From Desulfobacterales bacterium (GTDB lineage Bacteria; Desulfobacterota; Desulfobacteria; Desulfobacterales; JAEINQ01): 64,000 nucleotides of DNA. The notes under the pieces are model-generated. The model did not search any database, was not told the DNA's origin, and saw only the letters and a list, made by a program, of their open reading frames with translations. Positions 28,138 through 37,107 of the stretch are shown here, in pieces (the first letter of the stretch is position 1; the number at the start of each line of letters is the position of its first letter). The translations under genes were made by a program, and so were the position numbers. The DNA is taken from positions 1-64,000 of the forward strand of contig JAEINQ010000018.1 in NCBI GenBank assembly GCA_016342285.1, given 5' to 3'.

Positions 28138-29418
28138 ATGACGAACACCAACGCCTACGACCAGTGCATCGAGACCATGTTCGCCCTCCAGCGTTTCGGC
28201 ATCAAGCTGGGGCTGGAAACCATCACCGATATCCTCGACGGGCTGGGCAACCCCCACCGAAACTACCGCTGCATTCACGTGGCCGGCACCAACGGCAAGG
28301 GCTCCATCGCCTCGGGACTGACCGCCGCGCTTCGCTGCGCCGGATATAAAACCGGCCTGTACACCTCACCCCACCTGGTCCGCTTCAACGAGCGGATCGC
28401 CATCAACGGGGTCCCCATCACCGACGAACGGGTGGTGGCGGGCTACCAGGCGGTCAAAGCGGTTCACGGCGGCGACCGGGAACCGACCTTTTTCGAGTTT
28501 GCCACGGCCATGGCCCTGTGGGAATTCGCGGCCCAAAAGGTGGACTGGGCGGTGATCGAAACCGGCATGGGGGGCCGACTCGACGCCACCAACGTGCTCA
28601 CCCCGGCCCTGTCGGTGATCACCAACATCAGCGTGGAACACGGCGAATACCTGGGCAACACCATCGCCCGGGTCGCCTATGAAAAGGCCGGTATCATCAA
28701 ACCCGGCGTGCCCGCGGTCACCGGGGTCACACAAAAAAGCGCCATATCGGCCCTGGAGAAAAAAGCCGCCGAAGAAAACGCCCCGCTCTTTCGACTGGGA
28801 AAAGACTTTCGCATCCGCCGCAGCCGCACAGGATTTACCTACCACGGCATGGACCACACCTGGAAGCAAATGGAAACAAGCCTTCTCGGCCGGTTCCAGG
28901 CGGAAAACGCAGCCATCGTGGCCGCCGCCTCCGAGGTTTTGATCCGAAGCGGCGCGGCCGACATTTCCGAGGCCGACATCCGCCGGGGGCTGATCGAAAA
29001 CCGCTGGCCCGGCCGCCTGGAAGTGGTCAGTCAACAGCCGCTGCTGATTCTCGACGGCGCCCACAACCTGGCCGCGGCCCGGGAACTGGGCCGGTACATG
29101 GCCACAGACCTTGCCGGCCGGCGCATTACCCTGGTGGTGGGCATTTTAGACGACAAACCCTACCGGGCCATGCTCGACCATTTGATCCCAGCCTGCGCCC
29201 GGGTGGTGCTCACCCAGCCGGTCATCGGCCGGGCCCTTTCGGCCCAAACCCTTCGGGCCGCCATTGCCCCCACCTGCCATGACATCACGGTGATCCCCAA
29301 GGTGGCAGAGGCCGTGCGCCACGCCATCGAAACCAGCGGACCGGACGACGTGGTGGTGGTGGCCGGGTCCCTGTACGTGGTCGGCGAAGCCAAAGAAACA
29401 TTAGCAGCTTTTGGCTAA
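28138..29418 (+). CDS. folC: Folylpolyglutamate/dihydrofolate synthase
   Basis: A 426-residue Mur-ligase-family enzyme. The P-loop is in HVAGTNGKGSIASGL, followed by YTSPHLVRFNERIAING, and the TDMGGRLDATN-equivalent appears as ETGMGGRLDATN. It adds glutamate to folates (and possibly to dihydropteroate). No ribosome site is obvious before the ATG. The stop codon overlaps the first bases of composite element copy D. Confidence 0.93.
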   Translation: MTNTNAYDQCIETMFALQRFGIKLGLETITDILDGLGNPHRNYRCIHVAGTNGKGSIASGLTAALRCAGYKTGLYTSPHLVRFNERIAINGVPITDERVVAGYQAVKAVHGGDREPTFFEFATAMALWEFAAQKVDWAVIETGMGGRLDATNVLTPALSVITNISVEHGEYLGNTIARVAYEKAGIIKPGVPAVTGVTQKSAISALEKKAAEENAPLFRLGKDFRIRRSRTGFTYHGMDHTWKQMETSLLGRFQAENAAIVAAASEVLIRSGAADISEADIRRGLIENRWPGRLEVVSQQPLLILDGAHNLAAARELGRYMATDLAGRRITLVVGILDDKPYRAMLDHLIPACARVVLTQPVIGRALSAQTLRAAIAPTCHDITVIPKVAEAVRHAIETSGPDDVVVVAGSLYVVGEAKETLAAFG

Positions 29419-29583
29419 CCACGGAGACACCGAGTTCACAGAGGGATTCTAATTTTTCACAGATCGGGAGACGACGATCTTTGAAAAGCCGGTCACTGTC
29501 GGAGCGCTCTTGTTCCCGGCCGCCGTCTCCCGGCCGGGAATAAACCAAAAAAAGCTCCGTGACCTCTGTGGCTCTGTGGTGAA
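29415..29583. repeat. Composite two-hairpin element, copy D
   Basis: Starts inside the folC stop codon. Left arm 29415-29445; hairpin 29453-29487, TTTTCACAGATCG / CGATCTTTGAAAA with loop GGAGACGA; hairpin 29513-29540, TTCCCGGCC / GGCCGGGAA with loop GCCGTCTCCC; right arm 29555-29583. The second stem has lost one TA-rich end compared with copy B but keeps perfect pairing. Confidence 0.92.
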
Positions 29584-29643
29584 CTCAAATTGGAATTTGG
29601 GTTGACTTCGAAGGGGCAATCCTCTACATATATTTTTTTGTAC

Positions 29644-29719
29644 GCGCCCGTAGCCCAGGGGATAGGGCGTCAGCCTCCGGAGCTGAAGATCGCAGGTTCG
29701 AATCCTGCCGGGCGTACCA
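29644..29719 (+). tRNA. tRNA-Arg(CCG)
   Basis: A 76-nt cloverleaf. The acceptor GCGCCCG pairs with CGGGCGT (one G-U). D-arm GCCC/GGGC. Anticodon stem TCAGC/GCTGA with loop CTCCGGA and anticodon CCG. T-arm GCAGG-TTCGAAT-CCTGC. The 3' CCA is encoded. A strong terminator follows. The accessory block from 30 to 36 kb begins directly downstream, although no integrase or repeated attachment site is visible. Confidence 0.97.
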
Positions 29720-29728
29720 TAATAAATT

Positions 29729-29764
29729 AAAGGGGTTAGCGGATTTCCGCTAACCCCTTTATTC
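29729..29764 (+). terminator. tRNA-Arg terminator
   Basis: AAAGGGGTTAGCG pairs perfectly with CGCTAACCCCTTT (13 bp, 6-nt loop), followed by TATT; 9 bp after the tRNA. Confidence 0.85.
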
Positions 29765-30013
29765 TTGGTATAAATTTTACTCCCCACACTATTCCCCACA
29801 AAAAGCCAGTAACGAATCATGGTGCAAGGAACGGCGCTACGACGCGCCCAATGGATTAAATCTCTGTCTGGTGTCTTGGGAACGGATTGGATTGGATTGG
29901 ATTTATGGAGTTTTTTTGGCTGTTTTTGGATAAATAGCAGATATCAGAAACGTTGCTTTTCAGCGGGCGCGGCTTTTTGCGCTCCCGAGCAACAAATTGT
30001 TGGCAATATTTTT
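29765..30013. other. Boundary between tRNA-Arg and the defence block
   Basis: About 250 bp with no supported gene. Contains GATTGGATTGGATT, a short 6-bp repeat (about 29888). No direct repeat of the tRNA 3' end could be found downstream. Confidence 0.4.
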
Positions 30014-30724
30014 TTAGATCTTGATATCCTGAAAGAACTTTCGGATTTCTGGTAGAATATAGTCTATATATGTAGCTTTTACGATAGCGCTACCTGAAAT
30101 CTCTTCTTTCTCTACGTTTTGGTTTCTGAGTTCAATAAACCCATGCTTGATATGTTTTTTCAATGTTGAATTTTTTGTTTTGAGCTGACCTTTTTCATGA
30201 ACAATTGCATTTCTGAGTGTCTTGAGTGCCATTATTTCGGGCCATTGGGGGTTGCTTCTAAGCTCCAAATCAATACCAAGAACTTTTTCCATGTAAAGTT
30301 TTGCTTGGTCCAGGTATCCGCTTCCTCTGAGATCACTGTACCTCAAAAGAGTAGAGTCACCAGTTTCCTTTTGCTTATCTTGGCGTATTGCATCACACAA
30401 TGTCGCCATTCCTGTCTCGACACGGGAATAAATCATTACGACAAATGACTCAAGGGCAAGTTTTTCAAAAACTGAGCCTATTTTCTGACAATCTTCGGCG
30501 AAATAATCCCAGTATAGATCAAGTTCCTCCTTTTCTAACCCGATTGCTCCCTTTTCAAGGCGTGTAGCGGATTGACTCTTTTCTTTTTTAATGGCCGACT
30601 TCATAAATTCATTGAAGTCGTATATCTCATCAAAGCTGCTCATGACAATACTATGCGCTAAACGGACTACTTTGAATCTTATTTTGAGTTTTTCTCGTTT
30701 CGTTTTCTTTATTTCTTTATACAT
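30014..30724 (-). CDS. HEPN-motif protein, third gene of the Gabija-like operon
   Basis: A 236-residue, AT-rich, mostly helical protein. It carries a canonical HEPN ribonuclease motif RX4H at R171-H176 (LRNAIVHEKG), preceded by helices with Glu-rich heptads and an acidic ESFVVMIYSRVETG region. HEPN proteins are RNases common in toxins and abortive infection systems. It lies 85 bp after gajB on the same strand, with the same low GC, so it is likely part of the same defence unit or an additional effector. I do not recognise a named family. Confidence 0.65.
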   Translation of the reverse strand: MYKEIKKTKREKLKIRFKVVRLAHSIVMSSFDEIYDFNEFMKSAIKKEKSQSATRLEKGAIGLEKEELDLYWDYFAEDCQKIGSVFEKLALESFVVMIYSRVETGMATLCDAIRQDKQKETGDSTLLRYSDLRGSGYLDQAKLYMEKVLGIDLELRSNPQWPEIMALKTLRNAIVHEKGQLKTKNSTLKKHIKHGFIELRNQNVEKEEISGSAIVKATYIDYILPEIRKFFQDIKI

Positions 30725-30809
30725 ATCATTGATTTTCCTTTGTGGCTAACGATACGCTCACAGGCAAATTAGGAGCGTAGCGAGTAATTTATCCGAGTGC
30801 AGTGCTTTG

Positions 30810-32186
30810 TTAAAATCTCTTCACGCCCAACCCTTCTATTGATCTCCTGACTTCAATCAAAGACTCCTCCTTAAAAAGAGAGTGATCAACTACAATAATT
30901 AATTCGCGCATTGATCTGGTTAATGCAACATAGAGCTTATTCCATTCTTTGTTAAAGCGATGATTCTCGTCGATGTCTTTTTGAATGAGATATTTGTATG
31001 TGTTAGGAGTAAGGACAATCACACAACAATCGGCTTCTATCCCCTTTACAGCATCAATACTCGAAATCTTATACTGGGCGATGGTATTCTTCTGTGTTTC
31101 ACACAGCTCGTACATCTGTGCAAACTCTTTTTTGTCCAGTTTTATTCCGAATCTTTTAACAAACTTATTAACTGCCTGTTTTTGTCTTTTATGCGCATCA
31201 CTAATAAATTCATTAAAAGCCGCTTTTACAATAAGTTTTTTATCTTTTATAGGTTCTGCTTCAATTATTTTTTCTTCAATAGAAGCTGGGAAGCAATATT
31301 TATATGAATCCCCGGTTAAGTACTTCCCCTGTTTTTTATCAATACAAACGATACTATCGCTATTTATGTGCATCTGTAAAATTCGATCAAACTCGTCATG
31401 ATTACTTTCAATATATGAAACTGAACCGGTTATTTCACTGAGACTTTGTTGCTGCTGGTCTTCATAACAAAATCTATTCGAAAGAAATAGGATCTCATTA
31501 GGGACTCTTCTTGTTAAGTTGTTTACTTTGAGAAACGTAAAATGTTCAGATTTATCACACTTGTGCTTTTTAATAAAATTATTAAAGTCATGTGACCATT
31601 TAATTGCTTGTTTTGGATCCCCTATCATATAAACAAGGATGGCATTACTTCCCAAAATCTCAAACACTCTTAATGCGTCGCTATCTAAATCCTGTACTTC
31701 ATCAACGAATATACTATCTATACATTCGGTTAGGATAGCTAATACTCGATCAACTCTTGTTTTATTTGCTTTTGATATGTTTTTGGGGTTTTGTTTATCA
31801 ATTATCTGTTTGGCGACTGAATAAACCTTCTCTACATGTATTTCACCCTTATCTTTTAAGGCCTTTATTTTTGAAGCTTTATATCTTACTTTGTTCCCAA
31901 GATATAGAATAGACGCTTTCCTATATATATCTCCCAATATATATCCTGAAAAAGGGAAAATAATCTCGTTTAGAAAAAAGCTGTGTACCGTTTCAATATA
32001 TATATTTTCAGGTTCATAACCGATTTGCTTTAATAACTCTGTTTCGATTTTTTCTTTTGCTTTATTGGTATATGTCAGAGCAAATATTTTCTTTGGAATT
32101 TCAAGTTTTTGAAGTCGTTCAGCTACCTTTTTAGATAGGCCATGTGTTTTCCCTGCACCAGCACCTGCGACTTGCACTTCAATCAT
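30810..32186 (-). CDS. gajB: GajB-like UvrD-family helicase
   Basis: A 458-residue SF1 helicase. Walker A AGAGAGKT at residues 7-14, motif Ia FALTYTNKAKEKI, Walker B IFVDEVQDLDSDALRV, motif III-region VYMIGDPKQAI and motif VI YVALTRSMRELIIV are all visible. It overlaps the upstream OLD nuclease by 4 bp (ATGA). In Gabija defence GajB binds to a GajA nuclease tetramer and uses nucleotide hydrolysis to activate it when nucleotide pools fall. Slightly shorter than the ~490-residue type protein. Confidence 0.85.
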   Translation of the reverse strand: MIEVQVAGAGAGKTHGLSKKVAERLQKLEIPKKIFALTYTNKAKEKIETELLKQIGYEPENIYIETVHSFFLNEIIFPFSGYILGDIYRKASILYLGNKVRYKASKIKALKDKGEIHVEKVYSVAKQIIDKQNPKNISKANKTRVDRVLAILTECIDSIFVDEVQDLDSDALRVFEILGSNAILVYMIGDPKQAIKWSHDFNNFIKKHKCDKSEHFTFLKVNNLTRRVPNEILFLSNRFCYEDQQQQSLSEITGSVSYIESNHDEFDRILQMHINSDSIVCIDKKQGKYLTGDSYKYCFPASIEEKIIEAEPIKDKKLIVKAAFNEFISDAHKRQKQAVNKFVKRFGIKLDKKEFAQMYELCETQKNTIAQYKISSIDAVKGIEADCCVIVLTPNTYKYLIQKDIDENHRFNKEWNKLYVALTRSMRELIIVVDHSLFKEESLIEVRRSIEGLGVKRF

Positions 32187-33886
32187 GACAAAGCCTCTAA
32201 AACCTCAGCAATATGCTTGGGAATGACAAGGTCTACTGGGTTTTTTTCCCTTAAAATTGCATCACATACATTTAGCATTTCATCTGTTTTTTCATTTTTC
32301 ATATGTTCTGAAACAGCTTCGAACGAATCGGCAACATCAAACAAGACACTCAACTTCTTACAGTTGTCTCCGGCTCTAACAAAATCATCTTCCAAGGTAT
32401 ATTGTTTTGTTGTTCTTACGGTAATATTATCATTTTCTTGGTCATATTTATCATGATCCATTTGGGCCTGTGGTTGATTGTCAAAATCTCTTACAACTCC
32501 AATTTTTTTCGACGCATTTCCCTTATTGAGCTGAAGCCATATGTCTAAAAATGTTCGATATCCCTTTTGACCAATACTAATTACTTCTATATTATTAAGG
32601 CTATTATTCTTTTTGCTCAAAAAAGCATTTATTAACATTTCATCACTGGGTCCCTCTACAAGAACGACACGCTCTGCAAAAAGCAACTTTAAAATATCAA
32701 AATTGGGGCGTTTCCTAAGATAGTCTTGCAATTCTTGTCCAGCCGTCGAAAGACTAATTGCATTATCACCCGTAAATACAACAACATTGTTAATTTTTAG
32801 TTTATTAATCACACTAGGGTTATGCGTCGAAAGAACAGACTGAAGCATACTGTTACTTTTTTCCATGCTTTTATTAATATAATCTATTGCTAATCGAAGG
32901 TTGTTTACACATAGATGCGCCTCCGGCTCTTCAATACAACACAGGTTAAAGCTTCGAGTTGCAGTTTTATAATATGTAAACAATAAAAACATATATACTA
33001 AATTTCTCTCACCAAGTCCTTTTTGATATAAAAATTCGTTACCGTACCCAAGAGTGATATTTGATAATATATTTTTCAAATTAGGAAGATTTGGAATGCA
33101 TTCAATATCATCTACAAAGTTTTTTATATTTTCAAAATCGGTACCTACCGAAAGGACCTTTTTAAATATATCCGTTTTTTTTATTTCAGAAAAGAATTCT
33201 GTATAGGCGTAATTTATTTCTTTTTTTTCTGTATCACCAACAGCATCAATAAGAAGCTTAGTAAGCATGTTATTTGAACGAAACGATTTAGAATCAGAAA
33301 AGTCATCTCTTTCTGCGCCTATTATATTAACAACAACATGCTTCAGCTCATTATAGCCAATAGTTCTTTCATTATTTGTTGATACAATTTGGTATTCGTA
33401 TTGTTCAACAGGTAATGTGAACCATCTTGTTTCACTAACCTCCTTATACCCTTCAAGAAGATCTTTTACGTAAGACAAAAAATCTTGATTATTTTTGGGT
33501 TTGAAGTCGTATCTTATTTGATAAACATCCTTATTATCTTCGGATATAATCCATTTTGACAATATCTCAATCTCATAAAAGCCTTGAGGGTCAACGAACT
33601 GAACAGTAACAGAAACACGAGGTATTTTCTTTAATTGCTCTTGTGGGGAGGCTTCTTCAAGAATGGCCTTATAGAAATCTTTGATACAATCGGTATTGAT
33701 ATCAGATACATTTAATCTTTTTTGATTGTAGTCTAAGCCACTGCTGCTTAACGGTAATGCTATTGCTTCGATGAAATTCGATTTACCAGTTTCATTCTCA
33801 CCAACCAATACTGTAAGCTTAGACAAGCTTGCTTCAAAATGTCTGAAGCCACGATAGTTTTCTATAACGACCTTTTTGATATACAT
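32183..33886 (-). CDS. gajA: GajA-like OLD-family ATPase-TOPRIM nuclease
   Basis: From the ATG at 33886 (AGGGAA site) the protein has 567 residues. An ABC-type ATPase occupies the N-terminal two-thirds: IENYRGFRHFEASLSKLTVL, Walker A GENETGKSN (residues 29-37), Walker B CCIEEPEAHL. The C-terminal TOPRIM nuclease begins ERVVLVEGPSDEMLINAFL, with an acidic VVRDFDNQ further on. In Gabija, GajA is a sequence-preferring DNA-nicking nuclease restrained by nucleotides. The operon order and overlap with gajB fit. A TTG 19 codons upstream is less likely. Confidence 0.87.
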   Translation of the reverse strand: MYIKKVVIENYRGFRHFEASLSKLTVLVGENETGKSNFIEAIALPLSSSGLDYNQKRLNVSDINTDCIKDFYKAILEEASPQEQLKKIPRVSVTVQFVDPQGFYEIEILSKWIISEDNKDVYQIRYDFKPKNNQDFLSYVKDLLEGYKEVSETRWFTLPVEQYEYQIVSTNNERTIGYNELKHVVVNIIGAERDDFSDSKSFRSNNMLTKLLIDAVGDTEKKEINYAYTEFFSEIKKTDIFKKVLSVGTDFENIKNFVDDIECIPNLPNLKNILSNITLGYGNEFLYQKGLGERNLVYMFLLFTYYKTATRSFNLCCIEEPEAHLCVNNLRLAIDYINKSMEKSNSMLQSVLSTHNPSVINKLKINNVVVFTGDNAISLSTAGQELQDYLRKRPNFDILKLLFAERVVLVEGPSDEMLINAFLSKKNNSLNNIEVISIGQKGYRTFLDIWLQLNKGNASKKIGVVRDFDNQPQAQMDHDKYDQENDNITVRTTKQYTLEDDFVRAGDNCKKLSVLFDVADSFEAVSEHMKNEKTDEMLNVCDAILREKNPVDLVIPKHIAEVLEALS

Positions 33887-35091
33887 AGATTCCCTAAAAA
33901 ACTGTATAACAGCCAAGTTTAACTTTAATAAATAGATTGACAATCTGCTCGTTTTTGCACAGACAACTTCAAGTCTTCAAAACAACAGAAAACTACTGTC
34001 GAGGCTTACCTTTTCAGAAAGGGCTTGTCATCCATGCCATATTGCTCAAATCAATTCAGTTAGTATTGAAACTTGGTTAGCCTATTTCGACCCTCGCCAG
34101 AGCCTTACAAAACGCCTCGCCTCCTCTGATTTCGGAATTTTTGTTTAAATACATCTGGTTAAAATTCAATGTGTTTATTTACATGCAACGGTATAGATAT
34201 TCATTTCGCATGGATATTGGCGAATTTAGCGAATTTAAAAAAAATATCCCAACCATTCGATATTATATTACAATTGAATTGTCAAAAGATTATTTTTTAA
34301 TAGAATTTTGCGAATTTATCCTTGTCGGACAAATCGACGGGCAACGATGACCAGCGAAATTATCGACGATCATCAATCGAAAACCCCATAGCAACCTCGA
34401 CTTAACATACTTTATTTACTGTTATTTTATCGATGCGCATCGATATACATCGGTTTCAATAGCCGGGGATCAATCGGCTATCGGTTCGGTTGATCGGTTT
34501 CGGGTTGGATATCTATCGTCGGTTGAGCCAAGCGAAAAACATTTTTCGATTTTCTACCAGTGCGGATTTTTTCAGACACCACTTTCTGCTGGGAGACAAG
34601 TTCCTTCAGCGCACTGTTGAGGTCCTTTGCCGCAGGGTGACAACCCTGAAGCCGGCCATTGTTAGGTGTCACGTTATATTGCCAGAAAATGGTCTTTTTT
34701 TCTCAAGGTATTTGGCATTGCCATATTATCGCGAGAAAGATCTCACAAGGGGCTGATTACATTCAATCGTGGTTGGTGTCTCAAATGTGAGCACAAAAGC
34801 ATGCGTGAAGGAACGATGTAACTGCTGAGAGGCTGCTATTCATCCCAGATGCCCAAATTTACATCGTTTCTTCATGCATGCTAACCATAAATACAGATTT
34901 TGTGATGGCAAAATAAAATGAGATTCAGCTGGGCATTTGCCGTGAGATTCTACACACGTCGGCTGGCGTAAATCCTCTGCCCGTCATGTCGGGCTAAAGC
35001 GGGACAACGGGGCTGCGGTGGTCTGCGTCCGCCTGCCGTGGAGAATCTCGCAGAGCGAAGACTGGTCTTCGGTAAATAATCACGGTTTCAC
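33887..35091. other. 1.2-kb AT-rich gap between gajA and HigBA
   Basis: No convincing gene. It holds the full copy of repeat R5 (34214-34378). A minus-strand frame at 34478-34672 ends LNSALKELVSQQKVVSEKIR and resembles the tail of a winged-helix domain, but lacks a start context and may be a gene remnant. Composition changes to GC-rich near 34950. Confidence 0.5.
34214..34378. repeat. R5 AT-rich repeat, full copy
   Basis: The left part (34214-34312) matches 44812-44912 and the right part (34306-34378) matches 46169-46240, so the unit is intact here and split in two at the other locus. Contains GATTATTTTTTAATAGAA and GTCGGACAAATCGACGGGC. Confidence 0.8.
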
Positions 35092-35406
35092 TCAAAGTTC
35101 TGGACGCAGCATCTCCTCGGGCAGGGGGCGGACACGTTTCCAGTCGCTGGAGGATTGAACAGCCTTCCAGAGATCGTAATTTTTTTGCAGATTGAGCCAC
35201 AAATCCGGTGTGGTGCCAAAAGCACGGGAAAGCCGCAAAGCCATATCGGGGGTAATGGCTCCATTTTCATTCAATATTTTGGATAGTGTCTTTCTGGACA
35301 CGCCCAGCATGACCGCCATATCCGTAATGGTGATCGCAAGCGGAACCAAATAATCTTCCTTCAGGATGGCGCCAGGGTGGGTTGGCTGCCGTTTCATTTT
35401 CTTCAT
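35092..35406 (-). CDS. higA: HigA-family antitoxin (module 1)
   Basis: From the ATG at 35406 (GAGGA site 7 bp before) the protein has 104 residues: the HigA N-terminal TTHPG-type motif (QPTHPGAILKEDYL) and an XRE helix-turn-helix (TDMAVMLGVSRKTLSKILNE, then MALRLSRAFGTTPDLWLNLQ). HigA binds HigB and represses the operon. An upstream ATG at 35433 overlaps higB. This is one of two complete HigBA modules in the window. Confidence 0.92.
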   Translation of the reverse strand: MKKMKRQPTHPGAILKEDYLVPLAITITDMAVMLGVSRKTLSKILNENGAITPDMALRLSRAFGTTPDLWLNLQKNYDLWKAVQSSSDWKRVRPLPEEMLRPEL

Positions 35407-35416
35407 TTTGTTGTCC

Positions 35417-35695
35417 TCAGTGATAGTCGTCATAGTTCACAACATATGTGTCGCCATCTATGAATTTGAAAAATATCCGCCAATTGCCCGACACACGCAC
35501 TGAATATTGGCCGGATAGTGTCCCGGTAAGCTTGTGTAAATATGAGCCGGGATAATTCATATCGATGATGTCACCAGCCGCATTCAGACGGTCGAGGATT
35601 CTGGCAATTTTCCCCGCATGTTCAGGACGAATTCCTTTCTTGGTACCGATATAAAAAAAGGTTTCAAGCCCCTTGTGCTTAAATGATTTAATCAT
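35417..35695 (-). CDS. higB: HigB-family RelE-like toxin (module 1)
   Basis: A 92-residue RelE-superfamily mRNA interferase: FKHKGLETFFYIGTKKG at the N-terminus and the C-terminal signature YSVRVSGNWRIFFKF with Arg/His-type catalytic positions ending NYDDYH. HigB toxins cut mRNA on the ribosome. Toxin precedes antitoxin, the hallmark of HigBA. The ATG follows the -10 box by only 8 nt, so its mRNA is probably leaderless. Confidence 0.92.
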   Translation of the reverse strand: MIKSFKHKGLETFFYIGTKKGIRPEHAGKIARILDRLNAAGDIIDMNYPGSYLHKLTGTLSGQYSVRVSGNWRIFFKFIDGDTYVVNYDDYH

Positions 35696-35703
35696 GTACA
35701 GCT

Positions 35704-35732
35704 ACTGTAACCCATAAGGTTACGCCTGTCAA
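35704..35732 (-). promoter_or_regulatory. higBA-1 promoter with operator in the spacer
   Basis: On the minus strand TTGACA (35732-35727), 17-bp spacer, TACAGT (35709-35704). The inverted repeat GTAACC-N5-GGTTAC (35707-35723) overlaps spacer and -10, an ideal HigA operator. Only 8 nt separate the -10 from the higB ATG. Confidence 0.75.
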
Positions 35733-36293
35733 TAAAACGCTCAATTTTGTCACCGGCGAGCGGTGCGACCAGATGCGGCCCGTTATTGGGCCGGCAAAAA
35801 AATCCTGACCATCCTGTTGATCCTGTCAAAAAAAAGACAAGCTGTTTCAGCGCCTGTTTAAGTCCCTGGCCGAAATTCGGCGGTTGAACCCAACCATGGA
35901 GTTCCGTTTTCGTTTTCTGGCCACATCTGAGGGCCTCCAAAACACCCCTTGGGTGTACTTGATAGCTTCCTTGTCCCCAAAAATGAAACGGGCAGAGGCC
36001 GGAAACACAACGGGGCTTCCCGAGTTCTTCAGCGAATCCGGCAGCACTACTGATTATTCGTACCCGCGGAAATCGGTCACAAATCGGCTGTTGACATAAT
36101 GCCCGTTCTCGGCCACGCTGGTTTTGGATGAGCATGTCTTTATGCAGACTGAGGATTGGTAAGCGTTTACAGGGTGCCGTAGCTGCAAGGCGCCGGGCGC
36201 GCAGACGTACTTGTTCGTACTTCAAGTGCCCGGGAACGCAGCAGATGCGGTGCCCTGTGAACGCTTACGAACATTCAACAACAGGAGACTACC
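35733..36293. other. Gap with R2 copy and ATCCTGT array
   Basis: About 560 bp without a supported gene. ATCCTGACC/ATCCTGTTG/ATCCTGTCA words at 9-nt spacing (35801-35829) and R2 copy 2 (36158-36268) account for part. The stretch 35840-36150 shows no clear coding signal. Confidence 0.5.
36158..36268. repeat. Dispersed repeat family R2, copy 2 (inverted)
   Basis: A 111-bp unit with GGTAAGCGTTTACAGGG and GTGAACGCTTAC ends, inverted relative to 7976-8094, sharing TACTTGTTCGTACTTCAAG and the GCGCCGGGCGCGC core. Ends 25 bp before the coiled-coil gene. Confidence 0.85.
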
Positions 36294-36599
36294 ATGCCTG
36301 AGAAAAAAGACGAGTTTCTGGAACAGATGAAAAAAAAGTATGACGAACTCAACTATCACTGGAACATCGAACGCAACAAATTCGAGGCCAAGATCCAGCA
36401 TGAAAGCGCCGGAGCGAAAAAAAAGCTCGAAGCCGAACGCGATGAGTTGCTCAAGCTCAGAGACGAAATGAAGGAGAAGATCATCGATCTGGAAGTGGCC
36501 AGCGAAAACGCCTGGTACGATGTCAAGGACGGCGTTGAAAACGCATGGAAAGCCCTGAGTAAGTCGTTCGACAAAGCCACCTCTCATTTCAAGAAATGA
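36294..36599 (+). CDS. Small coiled-coil protein
   Basis: A 101-residue, highly charged protein with a strong AGGAG site. Heptad-rich helices fill most of it (KKKLEAERDELLKLRDEMK, then IIDLEVASENAWYDVKDGVE) and it ends KSFDKATSHFKK. The pattern resembles the sll1863-type stress proteins of unknown function. No signal peptide or membrane segment; probably cytoplasmic and oligomeric. It stands alone. Confidence 0.75.
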   Translation: MPEKKDEFLEQMKKKYDELNYHWNIERNKFEAKIQHESAGAKKKLEAERDELLKLRDEMKEKIIDLEVASENAWYDVKDGVENAWKALSKSFDKATSHFKK

Positions 36600-37071
36600 A
36601 CTGCCGCCAACAATAAATGCTTCCACCGTCACCTTAGGGCGACCGGATGCCGAAACACTTCGGATGCTTTTAGCCGGGCATTGGAAAACCGGACAATCGG
36701 TGCCGTTGCCTCAGAATGTGGTCGACCTGTTGGAAGATGTCGGCGTTTGGCGGGTTTAATTCGACAGCCGGTGATCAATCTGCTAACGATACCGCTATGG
36801 GCTTTGGTAGCCTTAATCCTCGTATGGGTCGATGCCCTCGATCTGCTGGGCCGGCTTTCCGATATAGATCGTATGCTTGAGGAGAAACGGTGGATACCAG
36901 TTTCAGGATGTAATGTTTAAAAAATGGATTCAAGGGTTTTGATTATCGATTTATGGATGGTATGGTTGCCTCGTATAAAGCAGCAGGAAATCACAATCAG
37001 GATGAAATTGAAACCTTACATCAGCAGCAATCTTGAACCAAATTCTATCTTTAAAAAAATTGTCTGTAAAA
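36600..37071. other. Gap with a weak membrane-type frame
   Basis: A TTG-initiated 79-residue frame (36681-36920) would encode one hydrophobic helix (IPLWALVALILVWVDAL), with no ribosome site. It may be a remnant; I do not call it a gene. Nothing else is seen. Confidence 0.35.
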
Positions 37072-37098
37072 AATCCTGGCCTTCTGGGCCAGGATTCC
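37072..37098 (-). terminator. Chemoreceptor gene terminator
   Basis: AATCCTGGCC pairs with GGCCAGGATT; on the minus strand a T-run follows, 10 bp after the stop of the chemoreceptor gene. Confidence 0.8.
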
Positions 37099-37107
37099 CA
37101 TTTAAAA

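Noticed and set aside
29449..29820. Minus-strand 123-residue frame containing GTPGRIRTCDLQLRR
   Set aside because: It is the antisense of tRNA-Arg, a well-known false gene in many annotations.
34141..34350. 69-residue plus-strand frame
   Set aside because: Consists of repeat R5 sequence, with no homologous frame in the other R5 copies.
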